Below, piece by piece: positions 34,456 to 47,544 of a stretch of DNA of 64,000 nt. The stretch is from Parasponia andersonii (taxonomy: Eukaryota; Streptophyta; Magnoliopsida; Rosales; Cannabaceae). The notes under the pieces were generated by a model, which ran no database searches, was not told the origin of the DNA, and saw nothing but the letters and a program-made list of their open reading frames with translations. Location of the stretch: the NCBI GenBank assembly GCA_002914805.1, contig JXTB01000023.1, forward strand, positions 1,654,377 through 1,718,376, read 5' to 3'. The position numbers were made by a program, and so were the translations under genes. How positions within the stretch are numbered: the stretch's first letter is position 1; each line of letters opens with the position of its first letter.

Positions 34456-34992
34456 TTAATCAGTCTCTTTTTGTAACCTCACTTGATCTTTATGAACTTC
34501 TTTTGGTGTCAAAGGAACTAGAGTGATTGTCCTTTGATTAAGTACAAACGAGAACTTGTTGGTGAAGCCATCATGTTTAACACACCTATCAAATTGCCAT
34601 GGCCTACCTAGTAATAAGTGTCCAGCTTGCATCGGAACCACATCGCACAAGACTTCATTTTCATATTTTCTGATACAAAAAGAAACTAACACTTGTTTAT
34701 TCACCTTTAGTTCACCACTATCATTTAACCATTGCAACTTGTAAGGCCGGGGATGCTTCGTGGTTGGCAATCCTAATTTCTCCACCATAGTAGTGCTAGC
34801 AACATTAGTATAACTACCACCATTAATAATCATACTACATACCTTGTTTCGAACGTGGCACCTAGTATGAAAGATATTTTCTCGTTGTACCTCTTCTTCA
34901 TCTTTAACTTGCGCACTAAGAGCTCTCCTCGTCACCAACAAATCACCTTGAGTAAGGTATTCCTCTTCATCGGCATCCTCCAATAGTGGCAT
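34456..34992 (-). pseudogene. Element C protease domain
   Basis: A 178-codon open stretch: acidic linker DADEEEYLTQGDLLVTRRAL, IINGGSYTNVAST at the active-site position (family usual IIDGGSCTN, so the catalytic Asp is Asn here), EKLGLPTTKHPRPYKLQWLN, HLLLGRPWQFDR, NQRTITLVPLTPKEVHKDQV. A frameshift near 34990-35030 separates it from Gag. Confidence 0.88.
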
Positions 34993-35888
34993 AGGATCGG
35001 TGTCATCTTCATCTTCGGTTTAATCTCACCGTCATCTCGTAACACCATCACTCTTTTGTTTGGATATTGACTAGCTATGTGACCCCTACCTTGGTATTTA
35101 AAACACTTTATATCATGATTCCGAGAAGTAGAAGAATCGGATTTATCTTGATTTACATGGCTGGTCACTTCTTGCTTTTGCTCAGCTTTAGACTTCATTG
35201 TAGGTTGCCTCTCATCCTTCTTCCATTGATTCGATTTCCTAGCAGATGTACTTGAATTTTGGCTTGGAACAAACCTCTTTCTCATCACTGTTTTCATCTC
35301 CTCCCACATCTCTACTGGACGCTCCCTATTTCTTCTCCAATTTGTTACTAACTGATCCCACCGTACAATTGCATAATCGAAAAATTCAATAGCAGCTAGC
35401 TTTACCTTCTTATTCTTAGAGTAATTGTGGCAATCAAACACTAATTTGACCTTCTTCTTCCACTCAAGGTAAGCTTCTGGATCGTTTTTGCCTTGGAACG
35501 ACGAAATCTTCATCTTAATGCTACCCAATAAATTATCTTCCCGATTCCTAGCTCCTCTAAACTGTCCATCGTGTCTCCTATTGCCGACAATCGAATCTCG
35601 ATCATCTTCATCACCAAAAGTATCTCTATAGTATTCTTCATCTTCAACCTTCACTTCTCTAGGTTGAAATCTCTCTCTAGGCTGGAATCTCTATCTTCTA
35701 CGCACATTAGGAGCGATCTGTGGTTGTTCCACATGTGCGTTCTCTATTCTGTCCATTCGCTCATGGACTTGCTCCATCTTCACCCTTATTGCTCTCCTCA
35801 TCTTGCCAATTAAGGCTTCCATAAGAAGCTTCGGATCACCCACTCCAGATATTTTTCCAGAGGTGTTTTTATCCTTGTTGTCTGACAT
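34932..35888 (-). pseudogene. Element C Gag with zinc knuckle, internal deletion
   Basis: Starts at ATG 35888 (MSDNKDKNTSGKISGVGD), with a stop at 35691-35693, then an open frame from about 35654: ISSFQGKNDPEAYLEWKKKV, FDCHNYSKNKKVKLAAIEFF, WEEMKTVMRKRFVPS. At this point about 100 residues present in B are missing, and the frame passes to QNSSTSARKSNQWKKDERQP. The CCHC knuckle reads CFKYQGRGHIASQYPNKR: two Cys are now Tyr, each a single TGT/TGC to TAT/TAC change. Confidence 0.9.
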
Positions 35889-36762
35889 GTTTGCTGTAAA
35901 ACAAAGTTAGAAAAAAAAAAGGACCTCACACACTCTCTCTCACGTGTTTCACTCGAATAATGAATCACTCAAGTTCACTCATGTCTCACTCTTAATCAAA
36001 TTGGCTTTTACCCTCTTATATGCTCACCATTCTTGCCTTTTTTCACTCGTAATTTCTCAAGAGTTCTTATCAAACTAATTCAAACGACTAGCAGAATTTC
36101 TTTGCAACAATTCACACCAAAACACACCAACCAGGTTTGAATTTAATGAAGCAATCTAGAGTAAAACTTTCTGGAAATAGAAAATTCAAGAAAAAAGAAG
36201 ACCCTAGGTTCAAAGTCGGAAACTAAACTTTGAAAGACTACACAAAACAAATAAACAAGAGAAAAAAAACACACACAAAACTTCGAAGGCTCGGAAAGTG
36301 ATGAAAACGATGGATTTTGGGCTCGAAAACTGGGGTGAACAGAATGTAGTCAATTCAATCGTAGAGCTCGGAATAAGCTTCGATTTGATATATAATGTGT
36401 CGTTTCGATAACCGGATCAAAAGTTATGGCCGTTTTACTTAAGCACACTCAAAATTCTCTAATTCAGCCAGAAATTTCTTGATTCTTCTCTTCTCTTTTT
36501 TTTTTTTTAATAATTAAGAACACAAATAATAACAGAAAATGCAAAGGCTAACTGAAAAAAATACAAAGAACAGATTTCGGATTCAAAACCAAACAAGGAA
36601 TCATAATTGGCTACGACTAGAATAGATCAAGTTTACGTTTTTTTTCTTCTTTTGAACGATTTAGATGAAACAAAGAAGAAAGAATATAGACTTGTTTTGA
36701 CTAGAAAGAAAAGAAAAAGGATAGATTAAACGTGAGACTAGAATCCGGCTCTTGATAGAAAA

Positions 36763-37567
36763 TGATATGAACCCCGCCAACCCATGACGAAACTCAAAAT
36801 ACGAAGGATGCCTAGGACCGTTCTACAATCAGATTCAGATGGAAAGCCTTGACTCAACACCTATAAAGAGATGTGAACCTTGGTATAAGGAAGACGCCAC
36901 AATCAAGGATGAAGAACTCGATTGATAAGTTAAGGGATGAATGCCACAGAGAAATCTGATAAGTTCGAATAAGTTCTCAAAGAACCAAAGAGAAATTGCT
37001 CTCAAATTTTAATGAATTGTAATCTGATCTTATTGAATGAAAAGTGTATAATATATAGGCCAAGTGCCACGAAATTTTAAGTCTAAAAACATCCTAAAAA
37101 CACCTAAGGTAACTTACCCAAAATCAGAAAAGGAAAGTAGGAAAATAACCCTAATAGCCAACCTAAATTTGTCCCTAATTACATGGTAGGCAATCTGATT
37201 TTATTCCATTAATTTTTAGCCTATTACACACCACTAAAGAAAAGGAAACAAGCAAATAAATCATTTTGGGAAACTAATAACTAAAATAGGAAAGTAAGCT
37301 ATAACTTGGCGTTCAAGTCTTTACATATCAGATTTCCCTTCCATATGCACCTATGGACTTTCATGAACTTGAATCAAGCTTGTTAAAGCCTTAGAAATTT
37401 GTTCATCTCCATCAATGGACCTTTAAGTATATGCCTGAACCCAAATCCCTTGAATCAGTCCACTTAACGTATTTTGGAATTTTTTTGCACGTGCTCTTAT
37501 AATTGGACCAATGGAAACTTGAATAGGATCTGCATTCCATACTCTCGTGCTTGCCATGTCCTTATCA
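36763..37567 (-). repeat. Element C 5' LTR
   Basis: 805 bp, plus-strand ends TGATATGAACCCCG and TGTCCTTATCA, followed by the duplicated TAATA. Confidence 0.92.
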
Positions 37568-37572
37568 TAATA

Positions 37573-39241
37573 TGTATAATATCAGATAACAAATGTCATA
37601 GTTGACAAGTTTACTTTTTATTATACTGGAAGAAGACAATTCAATCGCAGTTTTCAAGAACCCACGTGTCCCTGTTTTATCAGTTGATATAACATAGTAC
37701 CAGATCTTCTTCCTGAAATAAGTCAGTGAAAACTATAAGAAAAATATTGAATCTAAAAGAACAGACAGCAGAAGCTTTCCCTCTATTAAAGTTTTATAAC
37801 TTTTGCTTTCTGTTGTTTCTGTTTTTGAAAATCCAGACTCTTTTATAATCTTTGACCAAAAAAAACCCCTAGCCTCTATTTTTACCTGCATCTCTTCCCA
37901 ATCAAAAGTCAATACCGTCCCGTTTGGAGGCCAGAGAGGGGGTATTTCCTTCTTCTTCTCCGATTTCCTCTCCTCATCCTCTTCTTCTTTCTTCTCTTTA
38001 TTTTTTTGTTTTTTTTAGTTTGAATAAGTCTAGATTTAAATTTGATTTATAGTATTACTTTTTGTATGGATTTTATTCCGATTCGGATATTAAATCTGAG
38101 ATTTCTTTACAGATCTAAATGTGTTTAGTAGTCGATTTTTATTTTGTTTGTATTCCACAGACATAAATCTTAATTGGTACTGACCTTATATAGTTTACTC
38201 CGCCAATAATACAACTAGGAGCAAATGTTAAAGACAATAGATTGCTGATGATCCTTATTATTTTTTTCTCTTGAAGAATTAAAATAACTCACATATTTAT
38301 TTTTAGTCGTGCTTGAGATCTATTTTTCGTCTTTTTTCTTTGCAGAGTTTGAAATTGAAATTTTTATACTCACATTATAATTTGAAATTTTATTCTCTTA
38401 AAGAGTCCATTTATATCAAAAAGAAAATTCAAACTCTTTCGTTGGTAAATAACTTATACCATACTTCCAAAATAAAAATAAAAATAAAAATAAACACATT
38501 ATATTAATTTTGCTTTCTATTCCAATTTTGATTAAATTATTTCACTCTCTTGTTAAAGCATTTGATTATTTTTTTTCCTTGTTTTTCAAGTGCCCGCGAA
38601 ACGTGCAAAAGACACATTTTTCACCACTAGTATTTGATAAAAGTGAAGAGAAGAGGAGAGAGAGGAACAGGGACAGGGACTGTCTGTCCAGAAATGGCGT
38701 CTTAGTGCCTGTCTAAGTAATAAAATATCGACACGTCTTTCTCTCTCACGTGCTCTTAAACAAGTTTTCTAACAGAAGTTTCCTTCCGTCTATAAGTTAA
38801 TTAGATACCTTAGAAAAAAAAAATAAAAATAAAAAATAAATAAATAACAAATCACCGGTCATCTGTGCTGCTCATGCCTCCTTTTTCTTTCTTTTGTGCT
38901 CACCATCTTATTTTTACATATGCGTTTGTGGATTTTGCTTAAAAACATGGTAGATCCATAAATGGTTTGTTTTTCTAAATCTTGTCATCAAACACTCCTC
39001 CTTTACTCCCAACAAGAATGGATAAGAATAACCCAAGTGAGATAACTTACGCACTGAGGTGAGAATTTGGGCAACAATCAGGGAATGTTCCATAAAACAT
39101 AATAATCCTAATTCTCAAGAAAAAAAAATCAACAATATTCCTCAAAAATTAAAATTCCCAACTCAGAAATTAAAATTCCCAATTCTCAATCCCTTACAGC
39201 GATTAAGCCACAATTTTTGAACAGGCTAAACTCTTCGGCCC
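37573..39241. other. AT-rich spacer with CT-rich block, no gene assigned
   Basis: A CT-rich stretch (37930-38010) resembles a leader but no coding start or exon can be supported. A purine block GAGAAGAGGAGAGAGAGG lies near 38645. Short A/T runs near 38815-38850. Confidence 0.5.
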
Positions 39242-41888
39242 TGTAATACCCCTTATCAAAGGTACCTAATATTTTAATACTACTCGGAGGTGTGTCAACC
39301 AAAAATTTGCACAGAAGCCTAGTTTTTTCACTTAACGTTGCAGTAATTCGTCAGCGATCTAAACTACTGTAATGCAACAATGGAACTCAAGTGTGTGATC
39401 ATATGGTATGTACAACATGTACTAGGATATGTAATAACCATGCAAAATATAATCAAATAATGCTTTAAAATCTCACTTGGCATTATTCTAGGATTTAATG
39501 TAACATGAGCAGTTTTCCACTATATTACCCCATAACCACAATTTAAAAAAATATGTATATAAAATCACACAATCTAATCCTAGTATAATCCAATGTGTTT
39601 TCGTCATTTTTTAAACCATTACGTAAATCACGATTTTTCATAAATCAATTATAATACAATTATAAATTGAAACAAGTATAAAACTTAATAATTGAACTCT
39701 TACCTCAATATGGTAGCAATACCAAACTAACAACGCTCGAAGAAAACACCTATTGGTTACTTCGATGCTTGTACGATTGTTTTGGGATTCTGGTAAAATG
39801 ACTTTTCCAATGGAACCTCAGATTGAGAAACGGAGATCACTACTGAATTCAGAACATCTAAAAATGCTAGGTTAAACATATAATTTGTTAAAAGTGGGTC
39901 TCAGAACGGGACCCACCTCATGGCACACAAAACGACTCTATCGACAAGCCTCAGAATTTGTGCCACTTCGAAATATAGTGATATTATATATCAAAACTCG
40001 TTTCTCGACTTCACAAATTCAAATTTGAAATAAGAATTCAATTTCAAGATTTCAAGCCATAAACGGGTTTTAAAACCAAGAATTACAAAAATATCTCCTT
40101 CTGGAATTAATTTAAAAAACGTCTGCTGTTTCCAAAGTATTTAGAAAAATATCATCTTTGCTGAATATTTACAAAAATATTTTTATGAAAATATTTTAAA
40201 AAGTATCATTATCCCAAAACTATTTAGGAAAATATCACTTTCAAAAATATTTGAAAAATTATCAACTTTGCTAATTATTTGTAAAATTGTCATTTTTGCA
40301 CAAATATTTCAAAAAATAATACTTTTCAATTCTCAGCCCACGGTCCAATCTCAATATTAATAGATTTCCAACCCAACACTGTTTTAATTTGCAAGAATAC
40401 CACTTTTTATTCTAAATTAGAAACTACCATATTTTTTAATTTAAAAATTAACACACTTCTAAATACTGTTTTAGCTTCTATGAACCGTAATTATTCATGA
40501 TTTTACCCTTCTTTTACCTCATATAATTATCTTGGGTAAAATAATTATCTAACAAAATAATTATAAAAATATCACTTTTTAGAAACTTTAGTAAAACGAC
40601 CAAAACAGTGAAATTCTTACTGGCGGTGAGATAATAGCCAAGACCGGTCGAGAAATGACGATAATTATGAGACGAATCCAACATTGGAGGTGGTGTCACA
40701 GTGCAAAAACTTCGGTGGCTTCATTTTCTGGCGTCCGATGACAAAATCCGGTGAGGGTTGCTTCCGCTGCTTCTTCTGCGGCCTCTCTTCCCAATAAGGT
40801 GGCGCGTGAGGCTGCTATACTAGCAGTTGCTCAGCGGATGAACAATAGCAAAAGCTCCTATCGCTTTCTCTCTTCAGGCTAGGGATAGCAATTTAACCTG
40901 GATACCCATTTACTCGTGAGGGGCAGGTAATACTCGCTTATTCGAGTTTCTGAGTCGAGTACGAGTATACAAGATAGTACCTGTCATGGGTATGTGTAGA
41001 GTTCGGGTACATAAATACCTGACCTGATTATATATTTACATGTATTTTTATAAAAATATATTATGTATATGTGTATATATAAATATATTAATTGAAATCA
41101 CTCTAGCCCATTCCTTAAAGAAGCCTAACTAAGTATGAAAGCCTATTACAATTCACACATAAATTTATACTTCCGAATGGCCAAGCCCACCTACACTAGC
41201 TACAACAGAGATCACATTCACCAATGAGAATAAAAAAACCCTTTCAATCTTTAGCACTGGCAAAATTTTCAGTGTCCAAGTATTGCTATTCTCTGAATCA
41301 ATCTTGAGCTCCAATTCCACGAATCAAATTTATTTCATATATTCGTTGGATGAGTGATTTTGCTATGGTTGTTTGTTTGTTTGATTTTTTTTTTAAAAAA
41401 ATTCATTTTAACAACTTTTGTGTATATATATTGTCAGATTTTATAACTTTTATATTCTCTATATTTTGTTCTCTCAACTTTTGTGTATATATATTGTTAA
41501 TTTTGTTCTTTCATATATTTTTCTATTTTTTTTTTTTAGGTGGCGGGTATAGGTATACCTGTGGGTACCTGTTCCCCGTTACGGGGATACTCGAACCTGT
41601 CCTACCAAAATAAACGGGTAAATGGGTGGGGTACGGGTGGAGATTTTAGCAACGAGTATAGAATCGAAATAGCCATACCTGCCACAAACCTGCTCTGTTA
41701 CCATCCCTACTTCGGACCCTTACATATAAGAAGATGGTTGCATGGGTTTTTAGGCAAAAACTTGAAACTATAGTACCCAATATAAAATTCCATATATTTT
41801 GATTTTAATATTTCAAAAATTTATATTTACCAAAATGCCATTGATTATAAAATTACCCTTATGCCCATTTAAAAATCAGGATTTTACA
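39242..41888 (-). repeat. Long LTR F of a Tekay-like gypsy element, carrying a hAT insertion
   Basis: Plus-strand ends TGTAATACCCC and AGGATTTTACA. Directly right of it, the minus strand reads a polypurine tract (AAAGGAGGGGGAA), preceded by AAATTTCGGGATGAAATTTT, the typical 3' signature of Tekay-type elements. So this is a 3' LTR in minus orientation. From about 39575 it matches the LTR piece at 53582-55105 almost to the end, except for an 830-bp insertion. No pol sequence follows on the right. Confidence 0.8.
40880..41709. mobile_element. Non-autonomous hAT element inside LTR F, confirmed by an empty site
   Basis: 830 bp with ends TAGGGATAGCAA and, read inward from the right, TAGGGATGGTAA. 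Flanks CTTCAGGC (40872-40879) and CTTCGGAC (41710-41717) are an 8-bp duplication with drift. The related LTR at 53582-55105 lacks the insert and has a single CTTCGGGC at 54923-54930, from which each flank differs by one base. Subterminal GGGTA/TACCC repeats in both orientations fit hAT ends. No transposase. Confidence 0.93.
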
Positions 41889-44800
41889 TTCCCCCTCCTT
41901 TAAAAAATTTCATCCCGAAATTTGAATATAACATAAGGGGTACAAGAGGATTATTAAAAATAACAGTCAAAAGGACAGTGAATAATCAAATATAGTGAAA
42001 TATACACCCTCCACTTAGTGTTAGAATCTCGTCAGCATGCTGATACCACACAAAGCATGAGCTAAATAGGTACACAAAGTTATATGGAATAGATATAAGG
42101 ACATCAACACATGAGAATGATGTCTTTAAGTCGGTACATAAAATAGGAGTGGTAATGATAATCAAGACTAAGAGTTAATAATACAATACTCTTATAACCT
42201 AAGTACTGATCGTTAGACACTAAACTAGAGTAGTAGACCAAATGTCGAATATACGTGGTACTGTCTCCTTAATCATACCAGATTAACATCATAACAAGAC
42301 AGTCCCAATTGTCTGTATCTGAAACTGGTACTAAATAATCACTGAGTTCAAAGATTCTAACAGGATCCCAAATGAAAATTAATACCCTTGTATTATACCA
42401 CACAAGATAGAGAAATTCAAAGGTTAGAAACCATATTAAGGATATATCAACATAAGTTATTTACCATTCTTTAAAATGAGTGAGAAAAATTAAGTATATA
42501 AAATATTTTTAGTCAAGAACAAAACTAGAATCACTAAGAGTAGAAGTCTCCAACAAAGGAGTACATAGCACAAAGAATAATCCAAGCATATAAAATGCAA
42601 GTATTCACATAATAAATATAGGCCAAAGACTTCCCAAGTCTTTTATGCAAGGTAATGTCATAGGATATTAACTTATACTACAATTAAGTCTAGAGACTCT
42701 CTAAGTCTCTTTACCCAACTTAGGATTATAACGTTAATTCCAAATTGTCAATCACTTCCAAAGACTTTCTAAGTCTTTGGTACAAAGGAAAGTCATATAG
42801 AAATGACTCAACATCCAATATGCAAGTAGAACCAATAACAATACTATAATGTCTCAGAAACAAGGCTTCAACAAAATTGGCTTTCTCCACAGCGACACCT
42901 GTCTTCCATTTCATCCTATTTCATTTTTAAGTCAAAACTAAAATATTTTTGAAAATATGCAACACAAATAACAGAGGCATATAAGAATACTATACTAGTT
43001 CACAATAAGGTCTTACCTTGTCCATAAGTAAGCCAAACCTGAACTTTAAGTATTCCTTTTTGAAAATATAATAGGAAGAGTTTAATAACTCTCTGTATAA
43101 ACCCACGAGTGAACCGATCTCAAATACCATTAGTTATGCTACCATAATAATATTTGGGTTCAAGTCAAGTCAAGTAATAAGTCACAAGCTCAACTCAATA
43201 TTAATAACTCAATCAAAATTTTCATCTACAATAGACTTTGTCAAAAGTCCTTATGAACTCTTAAAAATCAAAACAAACAAAGTTCTTCAAATGTTACTCA
43301 TCCATTAACATCAAGTACTTAGAATATGTCAATTCTCTTTAAAACATAGTTAAACATGATAGGAGTTTTTCTTAAAATCCAAAAAATTCCCCAAATATTT
43401 TGAAACATTTCTCTCTAAAAAATTCAATAGCACATCTTCTTTTTGTTGGCAAATCACACATGCAAATATTTTTCTATGATTCTTTATTTATGTAAAATTC
43501 TAAGTAAGGCATGCTTTAGTAAAACAATCTTTGCGTTTTATAACTTTAAAGTCTCCACACTAGCAATTTTATTAAAAATAGTTTTGAAACACATTTTAAT
43601 GATAGGAAGAATCTATAAAGCAGTTTAGAAAATAGTAAAGTGTGTTATAATTGAACCTTTAGATAAAAACTTCTTTTTTTTTCCCTTAAGCCTTACTTAA
43701 GTTGTAACATAAACCCCAAAAATTTAAAAGCCCAATTTATATTTTTAAAGGAAATACCATAATTTAACATGCATAACTCAAAATCTATTAAACACTAAAT
43801 TAAGTATATTAATTCATAGCTTGTATTCATTTGAAAATCTAATTTCCATGAATTTTAAAAAGTCTAATGAAAATGACATATATTATTATGTACCCCTAAG
43901 TCCTTCCAAGACTTAGGTATTCAGAGTCAAATTATCTCCATTTGAGGCTCAAATAAAATATCATCCCAAGTCTCGAACACTAGAAGTTCTCAATATTTAG
44001 GATATCAAATTAAATCAACCACACACAAATGCCCAATTATCCAATTGAATCTATCAATATAAGGTCAACCTAATTTGACTTAACCAGTGAGAAATAATAT
44101 ATTTCTCAATAAGGATCTAACAATCTAAAATTCACCAACATCATATATATATATCACTAAAATAGGTCATATATATAAATGGAAGCTTGTAAGTATATAT
44201 ATGTCTAATTAACAAGGCATATCAAACCAACCAAGATTCAAAATTTCAAATTTCTCCATTCACATAAGATTCCAAACTAGATACCATGACCAAGTTTTCC
44301 AAACTAGATACCATGACCAAGTTTTTCTTAGCAAAAATTCATGTAAAATTTTTTTATAAACATGGTATCTCAAACATATGCATAATTCTCCCAAAAATTT
44401 ATACTTATACTGCATTAATTCATACCAAAAGTTTTCTAAGAAATCAAATTTATTTTTCAAAGTTACCGCATAAAATTTCTCATAAATATCTCATGTTCAG
44501 TTCCAAGTTAACTTATATGGGAAAATATATTTTAGCTTCTTAGTCAAATACCAAGATTATCTACCACACTCAAAAATATAAAAGAGTTCTCCATCTAGCA
44601 CTAACAAATGTGGATTAAGATTAATTTAGTACCATAACTAAATTTTATATAAACTAAGGTTCAGACTTTATAATAGTGCAATTTCACAAATTTCAATTTT
44701 AAACAGTCCATAAGTTTTTGAGACTATACATCCATTGAAAAAGTAAATTACTTTTACCTAACTAATAACTAGGTCTAAAAAATATCCATGGTTCCTTAGA

Positions 44801-44985
44801 AAATAAGGATATGCAATTTATCAAGCATAACAACCTACTTTGTTTCAAACTATATTAATCAATTTGGAAATCTAAGAGTCACCTAAACTATGTAAGAAAG
44901 TTCTACATTTGATTAAATTACCAGTAATCAAATAATTCCCATCCAAGGATTACAAAGCCAATATACTTAGAGAGAAAATGCTAGA
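41889..44985. other. Gene-free AT-rich stretch right of LTR F
   Basis: By position this should be the inner part of the element owning LTR F, since its purine tract is at 41889-41905. No Pol or Gag similarity is visible on either strand. Repeated AAGACTTTCTAAGTCTTTGG-type text (42630-42780) is noted. Either a non-coding derivative or unrelated sequence joined at the purine tract. Confidence 0.45.
44271..44324. repeat. 27-bp exact tandem duplication
   Basis: Two adjacent identical copies of a unit starting TCCAAACTAGATACCATGAC. Confidence 0.95.
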
Positions 44986-46551
44986 TAGTTAGTCCATGAA
45001 AATAGAGTTATCTAGTGCTAATATGCCTTAAGTTTTGCTATGTTCTTTTATTTTAAGTTGTTTCACTAGTTGTTTTGATGTTTTGCGTGTTTTTGTACTT
45101 AAGAATAAAATAAAGGTATTTGATGTGAATTAAGATGAATTTGTTCCTTACAAATAGGTTTTTTAAACTATTAAAATTGAATTTGAATCCCATATGGTTG
45201 TAACACAATGAAAATGAAACAAATCGGAGCTCAAACGAAGAAATGTTGCAGCCGGGAAACTGAGGCACCAAACCAGTAGAAAAATGGCACTGCATCATCA
45301 CCTCTTGCATCCTAGGTCAATAATTGACGGCCTAGATCAATGTTTTGACGATCTAAAGATCTAGATTTGGCCTACCTTAGATTTGCGTAAGCTACCTTTT
45401 TAAAACCCTATCTTTGGGGTTAAAAGAAGATGTTGGGATAAAGAGAAAGAGAGGGAGGCAACCATAGAAGGAGAAGAAGTAGAGGAGGAAAAAGAAAAAG
45501 ATATGCTCTAATCCTCTATTTCTTGATTTCTTCTACAACATCAACACCATTCTTTCTTCATTCCATCTTCTATTTATTTTTTTGTGAGTTTTTTCTTTGC
45601 ATTTTCCATATTTATAGAGTGATATTATTGAGATCAAATCTTTGAGGGACGATTCAAGAGAGCAAGAATCAAGTTTCGATGATGAGATTGACAACCTTCA
45701 TGAACACCTTCAAGCTCTTCAAAAAAAGGAAATTCTAAAACTCTTTTCTCTTTGATATTTGTATTTCTTAATTCTATTGTATTAAAATGTTATTGTTCTT
45801 AATTTATACTATGAACTAAATTCCTTTTTGTATAGTTTTACAATGTGAAGAAACCTTAAATCTTTTATTTGTTTATTTCTCTCCTCTTTCATTACTCAAA
45901 TCCGTTGTTGAGTTATTTATTTTACCTTATACTTATTGCTTTTATTTAATTGATACTGAATAGATTATTGAGTGAAACCTTTATGAACTTGGGAAGGGGG
46001 CTTTAGGTTTAGACATAGGTAAAATAACATAAGATTACCTAATGTGTGGTGAGTTTTCATAAGATATGAATATACCTATGTGACTTATGCAATCTTTGTG
46101 TGAAAATAACTAAATTTAATGAATCTAGTTAATTTATATTAAGAGCAATATATTAGATTGTCTAGATATTTTTACTTATATCTTGGAAAGGAGTTTGTAA
46201 ATATATTTGAATTTTTGGTTGACAACTCTAGTGGATTAATTAATGTTAGAGGGAAATTAGGATATTGTGTGTTTAAAGGATGATTGAGGAATTAGTAAAC
46301 CTAGATATTTTTCTTATTGCTTACTTTTATTTATTTTGCATGATAGTATAGTTTCCTTTGTTTTATTTCTTTAAAATCTATATTTTATTTGTTTGGATAT
46401 AGTTAGGATTGAGAGAATTTTGATACTTAACATTGAATTAGAAATAAATCCTTATGGGTTCGATACTTTACTTCTGTATCTATATTACTTGTGACTGTAT
46501 ATATTTACATAAGAGTATGAGAATATAATTTATAGTTGTACATTCTAACCA
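44986..46551 (+). repeat. Element I 5' LTR
   Basis: About 1.57 kb, ending ATTCTAACCA nine bases before the primer binding site. First ~890 bp match the 3' copy. Confidence 0.75.
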
Positions 46552-46560
46552 ATAAGATTT

Positions 46561-46578
46561 TGGCGCCATTGCCGAGGA
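46561..46578 (+). other. Element I primer binding site (tRNA-Asp type)
   Basis: TGGCGCCATTGCCGAGGA differs at two places from the usual TGGCGCCGTTGCCGGGGA complementary to tRNA-Asp. Confidence 0.8.
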
Positions 46579-46704
46579 ATGAAATACTATTTCTTTGTTA
46601 ATATTAGTACCAATCAATTCTAATATTACTTAAATCTTTTCTTTTTTGACTTTTTTTTTGTTTTGTTTGTGAAGTTCATGATTCTAGCTAAGGTAAGATT
46701 TTAC

Positions 46705-47544
46705 TAAAGCCTCATAATATTTTCCCAATATGATTTGGAACCTTTACATATAGCTTTGGAAAGATGCAAGATAAGGCTTAGTAGAGAACCCGACTATGAA
46801 TTACCCAAGTGGTACCAACTCCAAGTGTTTATGAAATATCTGAATCTTACAAGTAGGAGTTGGGTTGAAGATAGATATGGCTTCCCAATTTGTGAAAAGA
46901 GACCCAAAGATGAAGCTTATCAAATGATGAAGGATATGATAAAGTTTGATTTAGAATGATTTTATTTTGAAGAGTCTTTAAGGAAACTTGAATAAAAAGA
47001 ACCATAAGTCATATTGGTGGATGAGGAAGTCGAAGAAACTAATGATGACCAATGATTTAACTGCATTATTGGTCTACATAAGTATATCACTGACAAAGTC
47101 TTATTTGCCATTAGAGCCACTATCTAAATACTACACTCTCTACAAGCTTGAACCAAAGGTAAAGTCTCTTTTTGAAGTCGATCATTTGAAATCAAGCCAC
47201 TTTAGATTTATGAGCGATAGTTATCTACAACTGGTCAAGCTTGAGGACCATTGCAACAAAGACCCATTCGTGGTGGTGTATGCCACACTTTATGGGCAAC
47301 AACTACTATTTGATGAGCGTTCACTTGAGTCAAGCCAAAGACAATAACTCAAGTGCTTTGTGAGAGACAACCCAAGTATTTACTTTTTCATGTTCGTGTA
47401 TCTTTTTTCCATATTCGTGTTTTATGCAATCCAAATAGTTGGTACCATTTCAAAGAGATCAAGTTTCATGGCTATATGCCAACGAGAGGAGTATCCCTAA
47501 ACTCATTCTTTTGTTCTTTAATTTCCCAATATTTTGCATGCTAA
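46705..47544 (+). pseudogene. Element I private open frames, unidentified protein
   Basis: Three neighbouring frames. About 46708-46959 codes EPLHIALERCKIRL, ELPKWYQLQVFMKYLNL, WVEDRYGFPICEKRPKDEAY and MMKDMIKFDLE, with no in-frame ATG at its start. 46988-47347 codes LEPLSKYYTLYKLEPKVKSL and FEVDHLKSSHFRFMSDSYLQ; 47353-47544 codes a third short stretch (WYHFKEIKFHGYMPTRGVSL). They may be one protein broken by frameshifts. Nothing in them matches Gag, protease, RT or integrase motifs that I know. The composition is ordinary for protein, so this is likely a decayed real coding region carried by the non-autonomous element. Confidence 0.5.

Larger units (their letters stand above)
32881..37567 (-). 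mobile_element. Element C: internally deleted gypsy element (family copy 2 of 4), complete ends
   Basis: 4,687 bp, minus strand. LTRs at 32881-33682 (3' LTR) and 36763-37567 (5' LTR). The target duplication TAATA is perfect (32876-32880 and 37568-37572). The purine tract (minus AAGAGGAGGGGAA) begins at 33683. A weak tRNA-iMet-like primer site (minus TCTATCAAGAGCC) lies just inside the 5' LTR near 36743-36760. Because both ends are present, this copy defines the family's outer structure. Gag, protease and RNase H are recognisable but broken; RT core and integrase are missing at the same joints as in B, D and E. Confidence 0.95.

Noticed and set aside
37803..38018. 71-codon frame in a CT-rich block
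   Set aside because: Ser/Phe run from pyrimidine-rich DNA; no domain or splice context.
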